Notes: generated by a model from the letters alone, not told the origin. DNA of 64,000 nucleotides from Streptomyces cinerochromogenes (GCF_014648635.1 NZ_BMRM01000002.1:124001-188000); one strand, 5' to 3'. Positions 19,689 to 28,812 are shown, counted from the stretch's first letter. A program made the numbers and translations.

Positions 19689-20362
19689 TTGACGCCGTGG
19701 CGACCGACTCCAGCAGCACTTCAGGCAACGACAAGCAGCGGCGGACCCGCCGGACCCGTATGACCGGTGCCGAGCGCCGCCAGCAGCTGCTGGAGATCGG
19801 TCGCACCCTCTTCGCGGCGAAGGGCTTCGAGGGCACGTCGGTGGAGGAGATCGCGGCGAAGGCCGGGGTGTCCAAGCCGGTGGTGTACGAGCACTTCGGC
19901 GGCAAGGAGGGGCTGTACGCGGTGGTGGTGGACCGCGAGATGCGGCGCCTGCTGGACATGGTGACCAGCTCCCTGACCGCCGGCCACCCCCGCGAGCTGT
20001 GCGAACAGGCGGCGTTCGCGCTGCTGGACTACATCGAGGAGTACACGGACGGTTTCCGCATCCTGGTCCGTGACTCCCCCATCCCGCAGTCCACGGGGTC
20101 CTTCGCCTCGCTGATCTCCGACATCGCCACCCAGGTGGAGGACATCCTGGGCCGCGAGTTCAAGTCCCGCGGCTTCGACCCCAAGCTGGCCCCGCTCTAC
20201 GCCCAGGCGCTGGTCGGCATGGTCGCCCTGACCGGTCAGTGGTGGCTGGACGTGCGCCGCCCGAAGAAGGCGGAGGTGGCGGCCCACCTGGTGAACCTGG
20301 CCTGGCACGGCCTGGACGGGCTGGAGCCGAAGCCGCGGCTGATAGGTCACCGCAAGGCGTAG
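19685..20362 (+). CDS. TetR-family regulator of the desaturase operon
   Basis: 225 aa; the ATG at 19685 overlaps the desaturase stop, and the in-frame GTG at 19697 is an alternative. Its HTH lies at about residues 36-80 (RTLFAAKGFEGTSVEEIAAK, AGVSKPVVYEHFGGKEGLY). The C-terminal ligand domain is alpha-helical. Encoded with a lipid desaturase and preceded by two TACG/CGTA palindromes, it probably represses the operon in response to acyl-CoA or fatty acids (inference). Confidence 0.88.
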   Translation: MIDAVATDSSSTSGNDKQRRTRRTRMTGAERRQQLLEIGRTLFAAKGFEGTSVEEIAAKAGVSKPVVYEHFGGKEGLYAVVVDREMRRLLDMVTSSLTAGHPRELCEQAAFALLDYIEEYTDGFRILVRDSPIPQSTGSFASLISDIATQVEDILGREFKSRGFDPKLAPLYAQALVGMVALTGQWWLDVRRPKKAEVAAHLVNLAWHGLDGLEPKPRLIGHRKA

Positions 20363-20366
20363 GGGG

Positions 20367-20450
20367 TCAGCGGGGCTGGAGGAACTCCAGGCGGTTGCCG
20401 GCGAGGTCCTCGCACTCGGGCTCCGGGCCGGGCGGTGCGGACGGCCGCAC
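20367..20450 (-). pseudogene. Possible remnant of a VOC/glyoxalase-family gene
   Basis: On the minus strand, a short reading frame ends in PECEDLAGNRLEFLQPR followed by a stop. This resembles the C-terminus of glyoxalase/bleomycin-resistance (VOC) proteins, which end in D-P-x-GN-x-[LI]-E-[LF]. No matching N-terminal part is present and the tam gene starts 27 bp away, so it looks like a truncated relic. It is weak evidence from a short stretch. Confidence 0.3.
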
Positions 20451-20476
20451 GTGTGCGACGGCGGCCGGCACTTTCC

Positions 20477-21286
20477 TCAGGCCCCCTTCACCGCGACGGC
20501 GAACAGCCGCCGGAAGGGCAGGACGGTCCCGTAGGGCGCGCTCGGGTACGCCTCCCGCAGCAGGTCCCGGTACTCGGTGAGGAACGCGTCGCGGGCCCGG
20601 GGGTCGTCGGCGAGGGCGGTCAGGGCGGGGCGCAGGCCGGTGCCCTTGACCCAGTCGAGGACCGGGTCCTCGCCGCCCAGGACGTGGAAGTAGGTCGTCT
20701 GCCACACGTCGGCCGTGCAGCCGAGGCGGGTGAGCAGGTCCAGGTAGGCGCCGGGGGTGGCGACGGAGTCGGTGCGGCGCAGCACGCCGGCGAGGCGGTC
20801 GCGCCAGCGGGGGGTGGCGGCGAGGTCCCGCATGAGGGCGTGCAGCGGGGCGTCGATGTTGTCGGGGACCTGGAAGGCGAGGGTGCCGCCGGGGGTGAGG
20901 GCGGCGATCCAGTCGGGGAAGCGGTCGGCGTGGCCCGGCACCCACTGGAGGGTGGCGTTGGAGACGATCAGGTCGTACGGCTCGGTGGGTGCCCAGGTGC
21001 GCAGGTCGGCGTGGGCGAAGTCCAGGCGGCCGCCGGCCGTGGGGCCCTCGTGGTCGACGTGGGCCTTGTCGAGCATCTCGGGCGAGTTGTCGTAGCCGGT
21101 GATGCGGGCGGTGGGCCAGCGGCCGGCGAGCAGGGCGGTGACGTTGCCGGGGCCGCAGCCGAGGTCGGCGATGCGGGGGCGGTCGCCCGGGAGTGCCGGG
21201 ATCCGGGCGAGGAGGTCGGCGAAGGGCCGGGCCCGGTGCCCGGCGTGGCGGAGGTACTGGGCGGGGTCCCAGCGGGGCGTCGTCAT
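20477..21286 (-). CDS. tam: Trans-aconitate 2-methyltransferase
   Basis: 269 aa, ATG at 21286 (MTTPRWDPAQYLRHAGHRARPF). SAM-dependent methyltransferase: IADLGCGPGNVTALL (motif I), GYDNSPEMLDKA (motif II), SNATLQWVPGH (motif IV), and FQVPDNIDAPLH typical of Tam. It esterifies trans-aconitate, an aconitase inhibitor formed spontaneously from cis-aconitate. It is divergent from a MarR-family gene, exactly as in the characterised S. coelicolor tam/tamR locus. Confidence 0.93.
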   Translation of the reverse strand: MTTPRWDPAQYLRHAGHRARPFADLLARIPALPGDRPRIADLGCGPGNVTALLAGRWPTARITGYDNSPEMLDKAHVDHEGPTAGGRLDFAHADLRTWAPTEPYDLIVSNATLQWVPGHADRFPDWIAALTPGGTLAFQVPDNIDAPLHALMRDLAATPRWRDRLAGVLRRTDSVATPGAYLDLLTRLGCTADVWQTTYFHVLGGEDPVLDWVKGTGLRPALTALADDPRARDAFLTEYRDLLREAYPSAPYGTVLPFRRLFAVAVKGA

Positions 21287-21319
21287 GGCACCCACTCTCC
21301 CCGCACATTTATCTCGTCG

Positions 21320-21353
21320 TCAAGAGACTCGACATCAAGAGACTTCATGTCGA
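21320..21353. promoter_or_regulatory. TamR operator region
   Basis: The 89-bp tam-tamR spacer contains the direct repeat TCAAGAGACT (21320-21329 and 21335-21344, 15 bp apart) and an overlapping inverted repeat TCGACAT (21329-21335) / ATGTCGA (21347-21353). TamR of S. coelicolor is known to bind the divergent intergenic region and control both genes, so these are the likely contacts. Confidence 0.6.
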
Positions 21354-21375
21354 CACAACCACTACACTGATCTCC

Positions 21376-21873
21376 ATGGAGGACGAGGTCGATCGGCTGG
21401 TCGCAGCGTGGCGCCGGGAGCGTCCGGACCTCGACGTGGAGCCGCTGGAAGTGCTGAGCCGGGTGAGCCGACTCGCCCGGCACCTCGATCGCGCCCGCCG
21501 GCTCGCCTTCTCCGAGCACCAGCTGGAGCCCTGGGAGTTCGACGTTCTGACCGCGCTCCGGCGCGCGGGAACGCCGTACCAGCTCTCCCCCGGCCAGCTG
21601 CTGACCCAGACCCTGGTCACCTCGGGCACCATGACCAACCGCATCGACCGGCTGGCGAAGAAGGGCCTGGTGGAGCGGCTGCCCGACCCGAGCGACCGCA
21701 GGGGCGTCCTCGTCCGGCTGACCGACGAGGGCCGGGACCGCGCCGACCAGGCACTGGCGGGCCTGCTGGAGCAGGAGCGGGCGATCCTCGGCGAACTCTC
21801 CCGCGCCCAGCGCGCCGAACTGGCCGGCCTGCTACGCCAGCTGACCGCCCCGTTCGACAACATCCCCGGCTAG
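21376..21873 (+). CDS. tamR: MarR-family regulator TamR
   Basis: 165 aa from the ATG at 21376. Winged-helix MarR domain: LARHLDRARRLAFSEHQLEPWEFDVLTALRR split over helices 1-3, then LLTQTLVTSGTMTNRIDRL as recognition helix and PDPSDRRGVLVRLTDEG as wing. In S. coelicolor, TamR senses citrate/aconitate-type metabolites during oxidative stress and represses tam (established for that homologue). The 3' end overlaps the convergent response regulator gene by 42 bp. Confidence 0.92.
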   Translation: MEDEVDRLVAAWRRERPDLDVEPLEVLSRVSRLARHLDRARRLAFSEHQLEPWEFDVLTALRRAGTPYQLSPGQLLTQTLVTSGTMTNRIDRLAKKGLVERLPDPSDRRGVLVRLTDEGRDRADQALAGLLEQERAILGELSRAQRAELAGLLRQLTAPFDNIPG

Positions 21874-22611
21874 GGGCCCGCCCAGGTCCGCCGGCCCCAC
21901 GCCCGCACGTCGGGCCAGGGCGACGGCGGCCAGGGTGGAGTGGACGCCCAGTTTGCCGAGGACGTTCTGCATGTGGGTGCGGACGGTGTGCGGGGAGAGG
22001 AACAGCCGCTCGGCGACGGCCTTGCGGCCGAGCCCGGCGACCATGCAGCGCAGCACCTCCCGCTCCCTCGGGGTGAGGGACTCCACCAGCCGCTCGCTCT
22101 CGGTGCGGTGCCTGCGGGCCGCCGTCAGCTCCTTCAGCACCCCGGTGAGCAGCGCCGGCGGCAGGTGCGTCTCGTCGCGCAGCACTCCCCGGATCACCGT
22201 GAGCAGCCGCGACAGCGAGCAGTCCTTGGCGACCCAGCCGGAGGCCCCCGCCTGCAGCGCGAGGGCCGCGCGGCGCGGGTCGTCCTTCTCGGCGAGGACG
22301 ACGATCCGTACGGCGGGCTGGGCGGCGCGGACCCCGGTGACCAGCGAGATGCCGTCGACCAGGCCCTCCTCGTCACCCTCCTGCACGGGTACGGCCGGAC
22401 GGACGCCGGGCAGACGGCCGCCGAGGTCGGCGTCGACCAGCAGCACGTCGTACCGTCTGCCTTCGCCCGCCGCTCGCTCCAGGCAACGCAGCGCGGCCGG
22501 GCCGCTGCCGGCCGCGGCGACGTCGACGTCGGGCTCGGCGGCCAGCGCGGCGGCGAGCGACTCGGCGAAGATGCGGTGGTCGTCCACGACCAGGACTCGG
22601 GTGCGAACCAC
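21832..22611 (-). CDS. LuxR-family response regulator
   Basis: 259 aa. Receiver domain: LVVDDH (acidic pair D10-D11), DVLLVDADLGG with the phospho-acceptor Asp60, and K of WVAKD. It has an unusual acidic insertion after Asp60 (residues about 67-86, VPVQEGDEEGL). The C-terminal GerE HTH is SLTPREREVLRCMV...HTVRTHMQNVLGKLGVHS. No kinase is adjacent. The 3' end overlaps tamR by 42 bp on the other strand. Its upstream region holds four TCCGGA copies that may be autoregulatory sites. Confidence 0.9.
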   Translation of the reverse strand: MVRTRVLVVDDHRIFAESLAAALAAEPDVDVAAAGSGPAALRCLERAAGEGRRYDVLLVDADLGGRLPGVRPAVPVQEGDEEGLVDGISLVTGVRAAQPAVRIVVLAEKDDPRRAALALQAGASGWVAKDCSLSRLLTVIRGVLRDETHLPPALLTGVLKELTAARRHRTESERLVESLTPREREVLRCMVAGLGRKAVAERLFLSPHTVRTHMQNVLGKLGVHSTLAAVALARRAGVGPADLGGPLAGDVVERGGQLA

Positions 22612-22656
22612 GTAACCCCCTTCCCCGGGCTCCGCGTGGAGCAGGGGATACCAAGG

Positions 22657-22708
22657 TCCGGAAGGCTCCGGAATAGGCCGGCCCGGACGAATCCGGAAAG
22701 GATCCGGA
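22657..22708. promoter_or_regulatory. Four TCCGGA repeats upstream of the response regulator
   Basis: TCCGGA occurs at 22657, 22667, 22692 and 22703, that is, two pairs spaced 10-11 bp (one helical turn), 35 bp apart. They lie 46-97 bp upstream of the leftward regulator gene in a 308-bp spacer (22612-22919) where no other gene is seen. The phased arrangement suggests a dimer-binding site. Confidence 0.35.
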
Positions 22709-22919
22709 GAACGACGACCAACACGGGTACGACACCCACGGACAAGGACGCACGCCGCACGGCCGCCGCCGTTGCGGAGACTGCTACCCCTCCGCGGGTG
22801 CCGTACCCGCCTGTCTCGCCCCCTGGTGCGGCACCGGCCCCCACCGGTGCTGTTCCACAGAGTACGGACGGGAGCACGCAGCGGAAGCAGATTTGCAGAA
22901 CTGGCCGTCCGGCGCGTTT

Positions 22920-23375
22920 ATGGTGTGCCGCATGTTTCGTATTGAGGCGGAAGTCGACAAAGACCGACGTGATCTGCTCCGCTCGCGGCTGCGGGACACC
23001 AACACGGCGGCCTCCCCGGTGCTCGCCGCCCTGCGCGGCACGCCCGGCGAACGCGAGGTCCCCCTCCACGTCTGGGCCCTGGACCCCTCCGGCGGCCTGG
23101 CGGGCGGGCTGGTCGGCCACACCTGGACGGCCTGGCTGCACATCACCTACCTGTGGGTCGACGCCGCCCACCGCGGCGCCGGTCTGGGCGGCCGCCTGCT
23201 CGCCGAGGCCGAGCACATCGCCGCCACCGACCGCGGCTGCACCGCGTCCCGCCTGGAGACCTGGGACTTCCAGGCCCCGGAGTTCTACCGGAAACAGGGC
23301 TACGAGGTGGTGTGCGTGATCCCCGACTACCCGCCGGGGATCACGGAGTACACGCTGACGAAGCGCCTGGCCTGA
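22920..23375 (+). CDS. GNAT-family N-acetyltransferase
   Basis: About 151 aa. The start is uncertain: ATG at 22920 or 22932, or TTG at 22893; none of the ATGs has a convincing ribosome site and the mRNA may be leaderless. The core GNAT fold shows LHITYLWVDAAHRGAGLGGRLL (acetyl-CoA loop R/Q-x-x-G-x-G/A), then a C-terminal FQAPEFYRKQGYEVV and TEYTLTKRL, as in small-molecule GNATs. The substrate is unknown. It ends 8 nt before the convergent galK. Confidence 0.85.
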   Translation: MVCRMFRIEAEVDKDRRDLLRSRLRDTNTAASPVLAALRGTPGEREVPLHVWALDPSGGLAGGLVGHTWTAWLHITYLWVDAAHRGAGLGGRLLAEAEHIAATDRGCTASRLETWDFQAPEFYRKQGYEVVCVIPDYPPGITEYTLTKRLA

Positions 23376-23382
23376 CGGGACC

Positions 23383-24537
23383 TCAGACCAGCCGGCGGGC
23401 CCCGGCCGACGGGACCGCCTCGAAGACGCGCGGCGGGGTGAAGGACGCTGCCGCGAAGGCTTCCTCGATCGTCTTGGTGAGGGTGTCGACGTCCGTCGCC
23501 TCCGCCAGGACGATCGCCGAGCCGCCGAAGCCGCCGCCCGTCATGCGGGCGCCGAGGGCGCCGTGGGCGAGGGCGGTGTCCACGACCAGGTCCAGCTCCG
23601 GGCAGGAGATGCGGAAGTCGTCCCGCAGGGAGGCGTGGCCCTCGGTGAGGACCGGGCCGATGGAGCGGGGGTCGCCGGCGCGGAGCAGGGCCACCGTGCG
23701 TTCGACCCGCTGGTCCTCGGTGACCACGTGCCGCACCAGGCGGACCACCTCCTCCTCGTCGCCGAGGCGGGCGAGGGCGGCGTCCAGCTCGTCGTAGGGG
23801 ATGTCCCGCAGGGCGTCGACGCCGAGCAGGGCCGCGCCCTTCTCGCAGCCGGCCCGGCGCCTGCCGTACTCGCCGCCGCTGTGGGCGTGCTTGACCCGGG
23901 TGTCCACGACCAGCAGGCGCAGGCCCTCGGCCGCGAGGTCGAAGGGGATCTGCTGCTGGGACAGGTCGCGGGTGTCCAGGAACAGCGCGTGGCCCTGCTC
24001 GCAGCAGGCCGACGCCGTCTGGTCCATGATCCCGGTGGGCGCGCCGACGTAGACGTTCTCGGCGCGCTGGCACAGGCGGGCCAGCTTCCAGCGCGGCAGG
24101 CCCAGGTCGTACAGGTCGTTCAGCGCGAGGGCGACCACGATCTCCAGGGCGGCCGAGGAGGAGAGGCCGGCGCCCGTCGGGACCGTCGAGGACAGGTGGA
24201 CGTCCGCGCCGGTGATCTGGTGGCCCGCCTCGCGAAGAGCCCAGAGCACGCCCGCCGGGTACGCCGTCCACTCCCGGTCGCTCTCCGGCGCGAGGGCGTC
24301 GAGCCGCAGCTCCGCGATGCCGCCCTCGACGTCCGCCGAGTGCAGGCGGAGGATGCCGTCGGTGCGGCGGGAGACCGCCGCGAGCGCCTGGTGCGGCAGC
24401 GCGAACGGCATGACGAAGCCGTCGTTGTAGTCGGTGTGCTCGCCGATCAGGTTGACCCGGCCCGGCGCCGCCCACACGCCCTCCGGCTCCGCCCCGTACA
24501 GCGCGGCGAAGCGGTCCGCGACCTGCTGTGCCCCCAC
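23383..24537 (-). CDS. galK: Galactokinase
   Basis: 384 aa; the GTG at 24537 overlaps the galE stop (TAGTG). It phosphorylates alpha-D-galactose at C1. GHMP motifs: GRVNLIGEHTDYNDGFV (galactokinase signature), PTGAGLSSSAALE (ATP loop), and MTGGGFGGSAI near the C-terminus. It is the last gene of the galT-galE-galK operon. Confidence 0.97.
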   Translation of the reverse strand: MGAQQVADRFAALYGAEPEGVWAAPGRVNLIGEHTDYNDGFVMPFALPHQALAAVSRRTDGILRLHSADVEGGIAELRLDALAPESDREWTAYPAGVLWALREAGHQITGADVHLSSTVPTGAGLSSSAALEIVVALALNDLYDLGLPRWKLARLCQRAENVYVGAPTGIMDQTASACCEQGHALFLDTRDLSQQQIPFDLAAEGLRLLVVDTRVKHAHSGGEYGRRRAGCEKGAALLGVDALRDIPYDELDAALARLGDEEEVVRLVRHVVTEDQRVERTVALLRAGDPRSIGPVLTEGHASLRDDFRISCPELDLVVDTALAHGALGARMTGGGFGGSAIVLAEATDVDTLTKTIEEAFAAASFTPPRVFEAVPSAGARRLV

Positions 24538-25499
24538 TAGTGCTCCCTCGTGATGCTCTGCGCGAACTCCCACGCGTCCGCGACGATGCCCGCGAGATCC
24601 GCGCGGGTCGGGTTCCAGCCCAGTTTCTCGCGGGCGGTGTCCGCGGAGGCGACCAGGACGGCGGGGTCGCCGCCCCGGCGCGGGGCGGTCACCTCCGGGA
24701 TCGGGTGGCCGGTGACCTCGCGGACGGTCTCGATGACCTCGCGGACGGAGAAGCCGTTGCCGTTGCCGAGGTTGCAGATCAGGTGCTCGCCCGGCCGGGC
24801 GGCCGTCAGCGCCAGCAGGTGGGCCTCGGCCAGGTCGGCGACGTGGATGTAGTCGCGGACGCAGGTGCCGTCGGGGGTCGGGTAGTCGTCGCCGTAGACC
24901 GAGATGGCGTCGCGGCGGCCCTGGGCGACCTGCAGGACCAGGGGGATGAGGTGCGACTCGGGGTCGTGGCGCTCGCCGTACGCGCCGTACGCGCCGGCGA
25001 CGTTGAAGTAGCGCAGCGACACCGCGGCCAGGCCGTGGGCGACCGCCTCGCTGGTGATCATGTGGTCGACGGCGAGCTTGGAGGCGCCGTAGGGGCTGGT
25101 GGGGCGTGTCGGGGCGGTCTCCGGGATCGGGGTCTGCTCCGGCTCGCCGTAGGTGGCCGCGGTGGAGGAGAACACCAGCGTGCGGACGCGGGCCTCGCGC
25201 ATCGCGGCGAGCAGCGCCATGCTGCCGCCGACGTTGTTCTCCCAGTACTTCTCCGGCTTCACGACCGACTCGCCGACCTGCGAGGACGCCGCGAAGTGCA
25301 GCACGCCGTCGAAGGAGGGGTCGAGCCACTTGGCGGCGTCGCGGATGTCGCCCTCGACGAACGCGGCACCCGCGGGCACGCCCGCGCGGAAGCCGGTGGA
25401 GAGGTTGTCGAGGACGGTGACCTCGTGGCCGGCCTCCAGCAGGTGCTGGGCCACGACACTGCCGACGTATCCGGCCCCACCCGTCACCAGGTACTTCAT
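24537..25499 (-). CDS. galE: UDP-glucose 4-epimerase
   Basis: 320 aa. It interconverts UDP-galactose and UDP-glucose using bound NAD. Rossmann motif [20 protein letters not shown] at the N-terminus, [12 protein letters not shown] with the catalytic Ser/Thr, and [11 protein letters not shown] with the catalytic Tyr-x3-Lys. It overlaps galT by ATGA and galK by TAGTG, giving a tightly coupled operon. Confidence 0.97.
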   Translation of the reverse strand: MKYLVTGGAGYVGSVVAQHLLEAGHEVTVLDNLSTGFRAGVPAGAAFVEGDIRDAAKWLDPSFDGVLHFAASSQVGESVVKPEKYWENNVGGSMALLAAMREARVRTLVFSSTAATYGEPEQTPIPETAPTRPTSPYGASKLAVDHMITSEAVAHGLAAVSLRYFNVAGAYGAYGERHDPESHLIPLVLQVAQGRRDAISVYGDDYPTPDGTCVRDYIHVADLAEAHLLALTAARPGEHLICNLGNGNGFSVREVIETVREVTGHPIPEVTAPRRGGDPAVLVASADTAREKLGWNPTRADLAGIVADAWEFAQSITREH

Positions 25500-26557
25500 G
25501 AACTCGCTACCTCTCGCAGTCGCTCGGCCGCGCGCTCCGGCGGCACGTCGTTGATGAACACGTTCATGCCGGACTCGGAACCCGCGAGAAACTTCAGCTT
25601 GCCGGAAGTGCGGCGGATGGTGAAAAGCTCGAGGTGGAGCGCGAAGTCGTCGCGCGTCACCCCGTCGAACTCCTCCAGCGCGCCGAACGGCGCCTGGTGC
25701 CAGGCCGCGATGTACGGCGTCGGAGGCTCACCGGTACCGAAGATCCGGTCGAAGCGCCTCAAGAGTTCCAGATACACCTGGGGGAACTCTGTGCGTGCCG
25801 CCTCGTCCAGCGCGAGCAGATCGGGCACGCGGCGCTTCGGGTACAGGTGGACCTCGTACGGCCAGTGCGCCGCGTACGGCACGAAGGCCGCCCAGTGTTC
25901 ACCCTCAAGGACGACCCGCTCACCGGCGAGTTCCCGCGCCAGGACCGTGTCGAACAGGTTCTCACCGCCGGTGGCCTCCTTGTGGGCGGCGAGCGAGCGG
26001 AGCATCAGCGCGGTGCGGGGGGTGGTGAAGGGGTAGGCGTAGATCTGTCCGTGCGGGTGGCCGAGCGTCACACCGATCTCGGCACCGCGGTTCTCGAAAC
26101 AGAACACCTGCTCGACGGAGGGCAGATGCGACAGCTCCGACGTGCGGTCCGTCCACGCGTCCAGCACCAGCCGCGCCTGGTCCCCGGTGAGGTCGGCGAA
26201 GGAGGCGTCGTGGTCGGAGGTGAAGCAGACGACCTCGCAGCGGCCGGAGTCGCCGGCGAGGGAGGGGAACCGGTTCTCGAAGACGACGACGTCGTACGAG
26301 GAGTCGGGGATCTCGCTGAGCCGGTCGCCCCGCGTGGGGCACAGGGGGCACTCGTCGGCCGGCGGGTGGTAGGTGCGGCCCTGGCGGTGGGAGGCGACGG
26401 CGACGCTGTCGCCGAGCAGCGGGTCGCGGCGGATCTCGGACGTGGTGACCGTACGGTCCAGCGGGCGCCGGTCGGCCGCGTCGCGCACGGTGTCGTCCCG
26501 CAGGTCGTAGTAGATCAGCTCACGACCGTCGGCCAGCCGGGTCGAGGTCTTCTTCAC
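25496..26557 (-). CDS. galT: Galactose-1-phosphate uridylyltransferase
   Basis: 353 aa from the GTG at 26557 (AAGGAGT ribosome site; the longer frame is not supported). HIT-superfamily enzyme with the catalytic motif [14 protein letters not shown] (His-Pro-His), CPLCPT zinc ligands near residue 78 and the C-terminal domain [22 protein letters not shown]. It transfers UMP from UDP-glucose to galactose-1-phosphate. It is the first gene of galTEK, divergent from a sugar symporter, suggesting joint induction by galactose. Confidence 0.96.
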   Translation of the reverse strand: MKKTSTRLADGRELIYYDLRDDTVRDAADRRPLDRTVTTSEIRRDPLLGDSVAVASHRQGRTYHPPADECPLCPTRGDRLSEIPDSSYDVVVFENRFPSLAGDSGRCEVVCFTSDHDASFADLTGDQARLVLDAWTDRTSELSHLPSVEQVFCFENRGAEIGVTLGHPHGQIYAYPFTTPRTALMLRSLAAHKEATGGENLFDTVLARELAGERVVLEGEHWAAFVPYAAHWPYEVHLYPKRRVPDLLALDEAARTEFPQVYLELLRRFDRIFGTGEPPTPYIAAWHQAPFGALEEFDGVTRDDFALHLELFTIRRTSGKLKFLAGSESGMNVFINDVPPERAAERLREVASS

Positions 26558-26618
26558 GCCGGACTCCTTGTTCGGGCCCCACGGGTGCGGCCGCACTGTC
26601 CTCACCCAATCACTCAAC

Positions 26619-26710
26619 ACAATCAAACATAACAGACCACAGTCCGACATCCCCTCGCTCGATCACAATCAAACAAAGAACACCAGCCAGAGTGTTCAAA
26701 TAACGAACAC
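26619..26710. promoter_or_regulatory. galT / symporter divergent control region
   Basis: The 203-bp spacer is conspicuously AT-rich for this genome. ACAATCAAACA occurs twice as a direct repeat (26619-26629 and 26665-26675, 46 bp apart); its complement TGTTTGATTGT resembles DeoR-family operators. GTGTTC-N7-GAACAC (26692-26710) is a perfect inverted repeat 51 bp ahead of the symporter start. These are probable repressor sites; the cognate regulator is not in the window. Confidence 0.5.
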
Positions 26711-26760
26711 GGCGGCGTAGGTTCCGCTCTGGATCAGTTCGCGCAACGAAGCGAGTTCTC

Positions 26761-28452
26761 ATGCAAACCCCCACATACGCCCCCGCCTACCTGGCGGCGG
26801 AGCTACGGCTCCCCACCAACTGGCTGGACTACACGATCCTGGCGATCTACTTCGTCGTGGTCCTCGGCATCGGCTTCGCCGCCCGCCGCTCCGTGAAGAC
26901 CAGCCTCGACTTCTTCCTGTCCGGACGCTCGCTGCCCGCGTGGATCACCGGCCTCGCCTTCATCTCGGCGAACCTCGCGGCCACCGAGATCCTCGGCATG
27001 GCCGCCAACAGCGCCCAGTACGGCGCCTACACCGTCCACTGGTACTGGATCGGCGCCATCCCCGCCATGGTCTTCCTGGGCCTGGTGATGATGCCCTTCT
27101 ACTACGGCAGCAAGGTCCGCTCGGTCCCCGAGTTCCTGCTGCTGCGCTTCGACCGGGCCGCCCACGTGCTCAGTTCGGTCCTGTTCGCGTTCGCCGCGAT
27201 CCTCATCGCCGGCGTCAACCTCTACGCCCTCGCGATCGTCGTCGAGGCCCTGCTCGGCTGGCCCCAGTGGGTCGCCATCGTCGTCGCCGGCGCCTTCGTC
27301 CTCGCGTACATCACCCTGGGCGGCCTGTCCTCGGCGATCTACAACGAGGTGCTCCAGTTCTTCGTGATCCTCGCCGCGCTCATCCCGATCACGATCCTCG
27401 GCCTGAAGAAGGTCGGCGGCTGGGGCGGACTGACCGACAAGCTCACCGCGACCCACGGCGCCAACTTCACCACGGCCTGGGGAGGCACCGGCATCGGCCA
27501 CGCCAACCCCCTCGGCGCCAACTGGCTCACCATCGTCCTCGGCCTCGGCTTCGTGCTGTCCTTCGGCTACTGGACCACCAACTTCGCCGAGGTGCAGCGC
27601 GCCCTGTCCGCGAAGAACCTCTCGGCGGCCCAGCGCACACCGCTCATCGCGGCCTACCCCAAGATCTTCATCGTCTTCCTGGTCATGATCCCGGGCCTGG
27701 TCGCCGCCGCGGTCGTCCCCCACTTCGGCACCGCGGCCTCCGGCTACCAGTACAACGACGCCATCCCCTACCTGATGCAGGAACTGCTGCCCAACGGTGT
27801 GCTCGGCATCGCCGTGACCGGTCTGCTGGCGGCCTTCATGGCGGGCATGGCGGCGAACGTGTCGTCGTTCAACACGGTGTTCACCAACGACATCTGGGCG
27901 AAGTACGTCGTCCGGGACCGCGAGGACGGCTACTACGTCCGCTTCGGCCGCCTGATCACCGCGATCGGCGTCTGCGCCTCCATCGGTACGGCGTTCCTGG
28001 CGTCCTCGTTCTCGAACATCATGAGCTACCTGCAGACGCTGTTCTCCTTCTTCAACGTGCCGATGTTCGTCGTCTTCATCGTCGGCATGTTCTGGAAGCG
28101 GGCGTCCGCGAAGTCCGGGTTCTGGGGCCTGCTCGCCGGCACCGTCACCGCGATGGTCAACTACTTCGTGTTCTACAAGAAGGGGATCATCTCGATCCCC
28201 ACCGACCAGGGCGCCAACTTCGTCTCCGCGATCGCGGGCTTCGTCGCCGGCGCGGTGGTGATGGTCGCGGTGTCCCTGTTCACCCGGCCGAAGCCGGCCC
28301 AGGAACTGCAGGGCCTCGTCTACGGCACCCGCTCCCCCGGCATGTCCGAGCCGCCCGCCGAGGGCGACGACGCGTGGTACCGCAAGCCGGCCCTGCTGGG
28401 CTGGGGCGCGGTCGTTCTCGCCGCCGCCTGCTACATCCCGTTCTCGTTCTGA
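26761..28452 (+). CDS. Sodium:sugar symporter, probably galactose
   Basis: 563-aa sodium:solute symporter of the SGLT-like subfamily with about 14 hydrophobic segments. It contains FLSGRSLPAWITGLAFISAN, TEILGMAANSAQYG and QVQRALSAKNLSAAQ-type loops (here EVQRALSAKNLSAAQRTPLI) typical of sugar/myo-inositol symporters. It is divergent from galTEK and shares its control region, so galactose is the likely substrate (inference from context). A small two-TM protein gene follows after 21 bp. Confidence 0.9.
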   Translation: MQTPTYAPAYLAAELRLPTNWLDYTILAIYFVVVLGIGFAARRSVKTSLDFFLSGRSLPAWITGLAFISANLAATEILGMAANSAQYGAYTVHWYWIGAIPAMVFLGLVMMPFYYGSKVRSVPEFLLLRFDRAAHVLSSVLFAFAAILIAGVNLYALAIVVEALLGWPQWVAIVVAGAFVLAYITLGGLSSAIYNEVLQFFVILAALIPITILGLKKVGGWGGLTDKLTATHGANFTTAWGGTGIGHANPLGANWLTIVLGLGFVLSFGYWTTNFAEVQRALSAKNLSAAQRTPLIAAYPKIFIVFLVMIPGLVAAAVVPHFGTAASGYQYNDAIPYLMQELLPNGVLGIAVTGLLAAFMAGMAANVSSFNTVFTNDIWAKYVVRDREDGYYVRFGRLITAIGVCASIGTAFLASSFSNIMSYLQTLFSFFNVPMFVVFIVGMFWKRASAKSGFWGLLAGTVTAMVNYFVFYKKGIISIPTDQGANFVSAIAGFVAGAVVMVAVSLFTRPKPAQELQGLVYGTRSPGMSEPPAEGDDAWYRKPALLGWGAVVLAAACYIPFSF

Positions 28453-28473
28453 CGCGGGAGGATCGAGGAAACC

Positions 28474-28812
28474 ATGACCGAGCACCCTGAGCACCCCGAC
28501 CGTCACCACTACACCGAGGAGGAGGTGGCGCGGCAGGTCTCCGAGCTGGAGACCAAGTCCGCGACGGCGGCACGGATCTTCGACCTGCGCCGCATCATCG
28601 GCGGACTGTTCGTCCTCTACGGCGTCATCGTCACGATCACCGGGATCACCGACTCCCGGGCCGCGATCGACAAGGCCGAGGGCGTCAACATCAACCTGTG
28701 GACCGGGATCGGCATGCTGCTCCTGGGCATCTTCTTCCTGGCCTGGCTGAAGCTCCGGCCCACGCCTCCGCCGCTGCCCCCGGAGGGAGTGCCGGAAGAG
28801 CGGGCGGAGTAG
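28474..28812 (+). CDS. Small two-TM membrane protein following the symporter
   Basis: 112 aa, ATG with GGGAGGATCGAGGA upstream. The cytoplasmic N-terminus contains YTEEEVARQVSELETKSA. TM helices lie at about 36-58 (RIIGGLFVLYGVIVTITGI) and 72-94 (TGIGMLLLGIFFLAWLKL). The C-terminal tail is Pro/Glu-rich. It occurs next to sugar symporters in streptomycetes and is probably co-transcribed; no function is known to me. Confidence 0.8.
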   Translation: MTEHPEHPDRHHYTEEEVARQVSELETKSATAARIFDLRRIIGGLFVLYGVIVTITGITDSRAAIDKAEGVNINLWTGIGMLLLGIFFLAWLKLRPTPPPLPPEGVPEERAE

